A stretch of DNA of 64,000 nt, taken from NCBI GenBank assembly GCA_015680905.1, contig CM027378.1:6739001-6803000 (forward strand), in the 5' to 3' direction. This DNA comes from Coptis chinensis (Eukaryota; Streptophyta; Magnoliopsida; Ranunculales; Ranunculaceae). The notes beneath the pieces are model-generated. The model had not been told where the DNA came from and searched no databases. It saw nothing but the letters and a program-made list of their open reading frames with translations. The stretch's first letter is position 1; every line of letters begins with the position of its first letter. The translations under genes and the position numbers were made by a program. This document shows, piece after piece, positions 57,701 through 64,000 of this stretch.

Positions 57701-60700
57701 TAAAAACAAAAAAGATCATTCCCTAGGTTCCACACCTCGAAACCTACTACAAAGAAAGAAAAGCATCGAAATCAGAACATGAATAACTCCCATCTACGGT
57801 TTTTTCTTCGTAACGAAAGGTAATAGCCACAATCCTAGGTAATGAGGCCAGCAATAAAATCCAGATTGACCATTGGCTTGATCTCAATCAATGTTTTAGT
57901 CATCCATGTGAATACATACTATTCCTTAACAGTTACCACCTTCACAAACAGTTCCAAAATAAAATCTCAACTTTTTAGGTCTGTTAATTGGACCCGTAAG
58001 GCAATTAATTTGTGCTCCTACATTGTTTCACAATTATCTCATCAAATAACTTAAATCCATTTAGATCAAAATATTACACCAAATAACTAAATCATAAACA
58101 TAATGTACCTCAAAAATGATGCCATCCAAGGCCATTGCATTACTGGCCTCCTCAACAGACCTCATCTCTACAAAGGCAAACTTCTTCTCATGGTTTATGT
58201 ATACATTAACAACAGCATCCCCTAAAAACAGGCAAAAGTACAAAGTTAAAAGCAATAAAAGAAAGTGCACTGTTAACTACCACCAAAAGGGCAGGTGTAA
58301 CAGAAAAACTTAAGAACTCTGGAATACCTGGACCAGCAGTATTTCCTCCAATTGCAGACATCACCTGGCTGAAAAAAGTCGCTACAGACTGCAGTAGTAA
58401 CGAAAAAAAACATAATCAGGACTAAGTAAAAATACCGCATACATTACCAACGGAATTAACAAAAAACTGCCCATACAAAATCAGAAAACACCTGATAACA
58501 AAAAAAATACCTAGGTTAACAATAAGAAGAATATAAGATGGATAACCTGTTCATTAGCCGAAGGTGAAAGGCCACCAACATAAACCCGCCGCGCATGTCG
58601 AGTAGCCTACAACACCAAAGATAAGGACAAAATGGATATTCAAATGAACCCAATACAATAAAAGGAAAAGGAAAACGAAGTCATATAAATGTTGTCTTTC
58701 ATCAGCTTTTCCAGATAGTCTGGAGTACTTGAGATAGAAGAAAGGGAAATAGGGGAATATAAGAAGGCATAGAGACTTGGGAGAGAAATCAACACCGACA
58801 GACTTTGCTAATATTTACAGCTGGAAAATAAAATAAAATAAACACAGGACTAAGTTGCTCCGAACCTGTTGGGTCATAGCCTGAACTGGCATTACAGGGA
58901 GAGTAGGAAAAGTCTACATCCACAAAAAAAATGGCAACATTTTATTATAGCTAAAGGATTTAACACAATGTCACAGAAAATTGAGATAGAATAGTACTGT
59001 TCCAGTGCTTAATGGAAATATGGTCTGCAACATTCCAGAAACAGTAGGAGTGGTCCCAGTCACTTGGCCTGTAAAAGTCAGTCACGTTACACATTTTAGA
59101 ACCAGAGCCTAAAAGTAATGATGTAAGACTATTTATCTTTCAGCACCGAAAGCAGTAAGCACCTCCTCCATCTTTGATCAGCTTATTTAAATTTCTTTTG
59201 CATGCCCAAGCATATTGGAATAATTCTTACTAAAGACGAATGTATAACATCTACTTCAATTAATGGACGAAATATTTATAAGACTACCAAAAATGGCTAT
59301 AGTTGCTGGTTGAAGACGAACAAGAACCATCAAACCGGTGCATTGATTCCTCCATGTACATAAAAGCTACAGTAGTCGGCTCACGCCCCATTGGCAGCAC
59401 AGTGGGACAAGTAGCCCAAATTGCCTTCTTACAACAACATATAGACACAAAAACAAAGAAACAACCACCAAAAACAAGAAAACAACCAAAAAAGGCTCTC
59501 AGTTTCAGTATTAAACCACGAAGAAAACAATACGAAAAAAAAAATAATAATGCAACCATCGAGACATTGCATCATACACTCTAGCAAGGCCAAATGGTTG
59601 ATGAAATGCTTACCGAGTGAAACTTCTAGAGAGAGTAAAACTAGTGAAAGATGCAAATAATAGGAGACATATTGAGGGTGTACAAATATGTACCTGCACC
59701 AGGAGCACCAGCTAGCAAAGTAGATACAGGTGGCGCCATGTCAAATCCGCTAATCCTTTTGCTGCAAATAAAAATCAACCGTGATACAACAATATTAATT
59801 TTTTGGAATAATATTAAGTTAATGAAACAACTGCATAAAAGAAAAGCCTTGAGGAAGGAGAAGTGAAACAATTAGAAAACTTGCATCAAGGAGTGAAGAG
59901 GTGAAATAAATAGATTCTTAAAAAGAATCCGCCTCAAATAGATCATACTTATGCAATGATCTCCAGATGATAGACAGAGCTGACATCATCGCACAAAAAG
60001 ATCTCATTCCAGTAAGCAAAGGAGCAGACATGCAACGCACAGTTTTACAGTTAATAGCATAGAAAAATATATTTACCTTTTTGATCGTGATCGTGATCGT
60101 GATCGAGAACGAGATCTTGACCTGTGAGAATGAGACCCCGATCTATGAGATCTAGATCTATGAGAACGAGACCTCTCTCGAGAATGAGATCGAGACCTGT
60201 GCCTACGTCGACCATCTCTGTCTCTATCATATTCTCTAATCCTGAACACATAGTAAAACGAATATCTTTATTCAGTATTAGAGAGAAACATTTTCAAGAT
60301 AAACTCTCTATCTTAGAGAGAATGCAAAACTGTTGGAATGGACTTCAAAATAGGATCCCAAAAAATCATTTTCACATGTCAATTATAGCACAACGTACGT
60401 GAAAAGCTCTACTATGCTGTAGGCACACATGTACAGTTAATACAGTTGGTACTGCCTAGATATATAGCTTCCTCTGATTAGTGTTTCATATCTTACAATA
60501 TCTACAGCTCAAGACAAGTTTCCTTGTGTACAAGTTTGCAGTCATTGTCAATCAAAGTTGTCATCGACTGCAACATTGTGCATACTTAACCTAGTAATAA
60601 AGAGAGTACTGTCTAAGCTTTCCCTTAAAAAACTCCAGAACACGAACAGAAGCAACGCAAAATGCATGCTAAACACAAGCCAGGCGGCAAAATATGATCT

Positions 60701-62814
60701 GTTCATTGATCTCAGGGTGCATGTGATATTCAAGTTTGATATAAAATTTAAAGCTATGACTAACAATAGGCTACCTCAATATATCCCGACAACTATAAAA
60801 CACCAGGATATACTAACACAGCTTAGATGAAATACAAAACAAACTGCTAATTAAAGAAAGCAGATTTTTCACCTATCATAGTCTCGACTTCGGCGATAAT
60901 CATCTTCCTCATCTCTACTTCTGCCTCGTTCCCTTCTCTCACTTCTATCCCTGTGATGATCTCTATGACGATGCTCACGATCCCTATCTCTGTCACTATC
61001 CAAGTCTCTGTCTCTCTGTCCATCCCTTTCCTTCTCTCTTTCTCTGCCCCTCCCTTTGGAAGATTCTCTTTCGTAATCACGTGAATCATGCTGTCAATAA
61101 CACTAATAAGTACAACTCAAGCAAAAATAAAAGTCCAATGACTCACTCTCCCAGAGTCCCAGAAACATAACAAGACAATCCTCATTCTACTACCAACCAA
61201 AATAACAACAACAACAACAACAACAACAACAAAAATAAATTAAATTAAATTAGTTATAACTTAAGAATTGTATTCTAGATGTGGACTTATGAAAATTGTG
61301 TAACCCAAGATTCTCAACAAAACTGGAAAACAGTTGAGTATAGAAGTCATGTTACTTCTAGTTATATTGTGTAATGTTACATAAAAAACCTAACATACAA
61401 ACAGTATTAATATTCCATATTTTCAAAATTTGTTAAATTCCTGTGTAGTTTGAAGTTTAAAAATTATAATCCTATCGATATCTTTAAACTAAAGTGTAAA
61501 TTAAGACCCTTAATACCTAATGATATTCTTTGTGTGTGTTCTTCAAATTATGATACCTAGTAAGTATAGTTCAGAAACCATCATTCTTATTATTCTAAAG
61601 AAAAATCAAAAGCATTTTTTTCATCCATTCTATGATTCTATCCATTCAAACACTAGAAAAACTGGCAGAAGAAAAATATATGACACAAATCAATCAACGA
61701 TGTCTAAATCTGTACTATATAAGGACCTTGATACAAGTTAGTGTCTGGCAACTCCTCAAAACATTTTTTCCCCAAAATTTCCATTTATTAGCATTAATCC
61801 ATGACTGATTGTCAACTTTCTCCTGAAGCTACTAGCTACTCTATTACTGGATGTTGCTAAGAGAATCAATTCAATAAGAGCATTAGAGCTCACAAACACG
61901 CCCAATAAGGATTTTAAAAAACAATTGTACGTTTTTTTTTGCTCTGTAAATGACAATAATATTGATAATAATAATTATACAGCGATATCCTGCATCCGAG
62001 ACCCATCACCATAAGTTCATAGCCAATCGAATCTCACACACAAATGGAATAGGTGCTTATTTTTTAAACGTACATTGTGCATTTAAAAATACCTCATAAA
62101 TAACCAATTAGTCTAATTCTTTTGTTTGAAACACAATTTATGCTACGACCAAGCACAAATGTCCTTAGAATATTAAATTACCATCCAGACACATGTGGCA
62201 CAAATGACACATAGAAAATGCAACATGTATAAGACCGATAGATGCTACGACTCGACGTAATGATATTTTATTTATTTTTATTGAAGTACAGATTCAAACA
62301 CACATGTTACATCAAAATCGGATACAAGTCAGAACAGGCCACACGATCCAAAGCAGACAAGTTAAGGGAAACATAATATTTCCCTATTACACTGATTCAA
62401 AATCCTCAAACACAAACCACAATAAAAAACAATTCAACTCATTCTCCAAAACATAAAAAAATAAAGGAAAATATCTTAATCTATATGTCTGGAAATTACA
62501 AAACCCTAGATCCTTCTAAAACAACAACACAATCAAACTCTACAAAAGAAAACATAATCTTCTCTATAACAATTCATTCTTCATATAATAATTCAAAACA
62601 AAACACGATAAACTTACTCCTTAACACCTTCTTAACTAATCACACTAATAATTCAAACAGAAACTGATCATTCATTCAACAAAAAAAAAACACAATCATC
62701 AAATTGATCATTTACTATTACTACCTCCGATCTATCATTAAATCCATCACTGTTTTTATGAGGCGGTGATGGTACGTAATAATCATCTTCTCCATTCCCT
62801 TCGTACTCTCCCAT
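54754..62814 (-). CDS. U2AF65: Splicing factor U2AF large subunit (U2AF65)
   Basis: Thirteen GT-AG exons (62725-62814, 60873-61090, 60077-60241, 59694-59761, 58998-59068, 58866-58913, 58547-58606, 58328-58388, 58109-58221, 56419-56865, 55309-55450, 54979-55046, 54754-54891) give 562 aa in one frame, usual length for plant U2AF65. An Arg/Ser-Asp-rich N-terminus (about 30-158) is followed by RRM1 (RRVYVGGL, KKFAFVEM; about 226-305), RRM2 (DRIFVGGL, KGYAFCVY; about 346-425) and the C-terminal UHM (RVVCLTQVVSADEL, GVGKVFLEYAD; about 455-555). RRM1-2 bind the polypyrimidine tract and the UHM binds SF1, recruiting U2 snRNP to 3' splice sites in the nucleus. Intron 1 is ~1.6 kb. No defect seen. A or B paralogue is not resolved. 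Confidence 0.96.
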
Positions 62815-62861
62815 TTTTCTCTCTCCTCGTTTTCGAGTTTTGTTAAAATCTAAATGCCGGC

Positions 62862-62872
62862 CTATTTATATA
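62862..62872 (-). promoter_or_regulatory. TATA box of the U2AF gene
   Basis: On the minus strand TATATAAATAG stands about 50 bp before the ATG at 62814. A start site ~30 bp downstream would leave a leader of only about 20 bases, within the purine-rich GAGGAGAGAGAAAA sequence just upstream of the ATG. Confidence 0.6.
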
Positions 62873-62874
62873 CT

Positions 62875-62899
62875 GTTATATATATATATATATATATAT
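62875..62899. repeat. (TA)n microsatellite
   Basis: About twelve TA units lie immediately upstream of the U2AF TATA box; likely length-variable. Confidence 0.9.
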
Positions 62900-63404
62900 C
62901 GATCAAATAATATATTTCGATAAATAAAATTATTTCACGAATATCGTAACAATCTTTTTATATTTCATTGAAACATAACGACGTTTGATATTTTGGGTTA
63001 CAATTAATCTTTATATATCTACTATCTACTATCTACTAGTTTTCGAACCCGTCTTACGAACGGGTGCCATTATATTAAATTATTCTAAAAAATATTAACA
63101 ATTATACATAGCTATGAAATATATATGATAATTATATTAATCACTCATTTAAATTTCTTGCACCACTCTCAATAAAAAAGAAAACGCCAAACTTTGATAA
63201 AACCTATTGACTTCTTTTAGCTGTTAGGTTTAACAATTGAAGTTTGATTGAAGTTTTATGAGAATGCTCAATGTGGCGAAGATGATATTGAAACTACTTG
63301 AATAGTAAGACACTCTCAATCATAATAAAATAATTATGATAAACATTATTTAAAATGCAAAATTATACTTGTTGAGACATTATATTTTCCCTACAAATAA
63401 TACA
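62900..63404. other. U2AF upstream intergenic DNA
   Basis: AT-rich without a gene. A short hairpin ACCCGTCTTACGAACGGGT lies at about 63047-63065 after a CTATCTACTATCTACTA run. Confidence 0.4.
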
Positions 63405-64000
63405 ATTATGTTTCGAGGTTAGTTCAATGCATTTGCATAAAGTTTTCGATTTTCTGTTAATTATTCATGGAGGTTAGTTCAATGTAGTTATTGCATCTAG
63501 TTTCTGATTTCCCATAAATTATTCTTTGAGGTTAGTTCAATGCAGTTGCATCAAGTTTTCGATTTCCCGTTAATTATTCTTTGAGGTTAATTCAGTGCAG
63601 TTGCATTAAGTTTATGATTTCTCGTTAGTTATTCATTAAGGTTAATTTAGTGCAGTTGCATCCAGTTTTCGATGTTTCTTTAATTAGTTTTTGATATTAC
63701 TTCATTGCATTTCTATCCAGGTTCCAATTTATCATTAATTACCCTTTCAGATTACTTCAATACATCTGCATCCAGTTTCTGATTTCTAATTATTTTTAGA
63801 GGTTAGTTCGATGTTCAATGCATTTGCATCTAGTTTCAAATTTTTGGTTATTTATGCTTTGAAGTTAGTTCGACCAGTTACATCCGATTTCTGATTTCTA
63901 GTTAACTATTCTTTGAGATTATTTCAGTGCATTTGTATCAAGTTTCTGATTTCCCGTTAAATATTTCTCAAGATATTGCATCCAATTTCTAATTTACCAT
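63405..64000. repeat. Minisatellite, ~55-bp unit, about 11 copies, runs off the window
   Basis: Units built on GAGGTTAGTTCAATGCA, TTGCATCAAGTTTTCGATTT and CCGTTAATTATTCTT recur every 50-60 bp from about 63418 to the end. The copies have diverged by substitutions and small indels. Its right boundary lies outside the window. Confidence 0.9.

Noticed and set aside
60051-60251. Minus-strand frame rich in Asp/Leu and the plus-strand Arg/Met/Ser-rich frame opposite
   Set aside because: Other-frame shadows of the U2AF RS-domain exon.
1-64000. tRNA, rRNA or snoRNA genes
   Set aside because: No cloverleaf with A/B boxes or rRNA-like stretch was seen by eye; a covariance-model scan would be decisive, but I cannot run one.

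Overview
The window is plant nuclear DNA, most likely from a eudicot. It has spliced genes with short AT-rich introns, plant-only families (INDETERMINATE DOMAIN zinc fingers, ALOG, plant mobile domain, a CYP72-clan P450) and a dense load of plant transposons. Only three host genes look whole, all on the minus strand: a CYP749A-like cytochrome P450 (19.5-21.8 kb), an IDD-type C2H2 transcription factor (40.1-42.2 kb) and the large subunit of splicing factor U2AF (54.8-62.8 kb). I worked out exons for all three by hand; each gives a continuous frame (502, 478 and 562 aa).

1-19.5 kb is a nest of mobile elements. The left edge cuts into a minus-strand Copia-type element. A second Copia element of the Tork/Tnt1-94 type runs from 1212 to 18924 with matching TTAAG target duplications. 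It has taken two insertions: a CACTA-like segment (about 4338-8985) carrying intron-bearing fragments of an ascorbate peroxidase gene and a WD40 gene, and a minus-strand Ty3/gypsy element of the Tat lineage (10281-17753, TSD AAGCC). The Tat element has two tandem-repeat arrays between its RNase H region and 3' LTR. The outer Copia sits between two copies of a duplicated ~510-bp host segment.

19.5-33 kb holds the P450, a foldback MITE with a perfect 9-bp target duplication, and a decayed Mutator-like (MULE) locus. That locus has a transposase with a FAR1/WRKY-GCM1-type zinc finger and an OTU-like cysteine protease domain. Facing it from the other strand is a plant mobile domain (PMD) gene. Arrays built from GTCGTTTG/CAAACGAC half-palindromes lie before, inside and after the transposase gene.

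33-49.3 kb has scattered gene relics: a receptor kinase, an ALOG gene, a pectin methylesterase exon and a DUF295 F-box gene. After these come the intact IDD gene and a TIR element, then a histone H2A (H2A.W-like) terminal exon. A second PMD gene follows, and it too is followed by an AAACGACATGGCC-type array. The repeated pairing of a PMD gene with this array, once beside an OTU-MULE transposase and once without, is the best candidate here for a little-described mobile system.

49.3-54.7 kb has no gene I can support; part resembles old LTR-element DNA. 54.7-64 kb is the U2AF gene, its compact promoter, a TA microsatellite and a ~55-bp minisatellite that runs off the window. The U2AF and IDD products act in the nucleus (splicing, transcription) and the P450 at the ER. 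Nothing suggests that the three work as a cluster.
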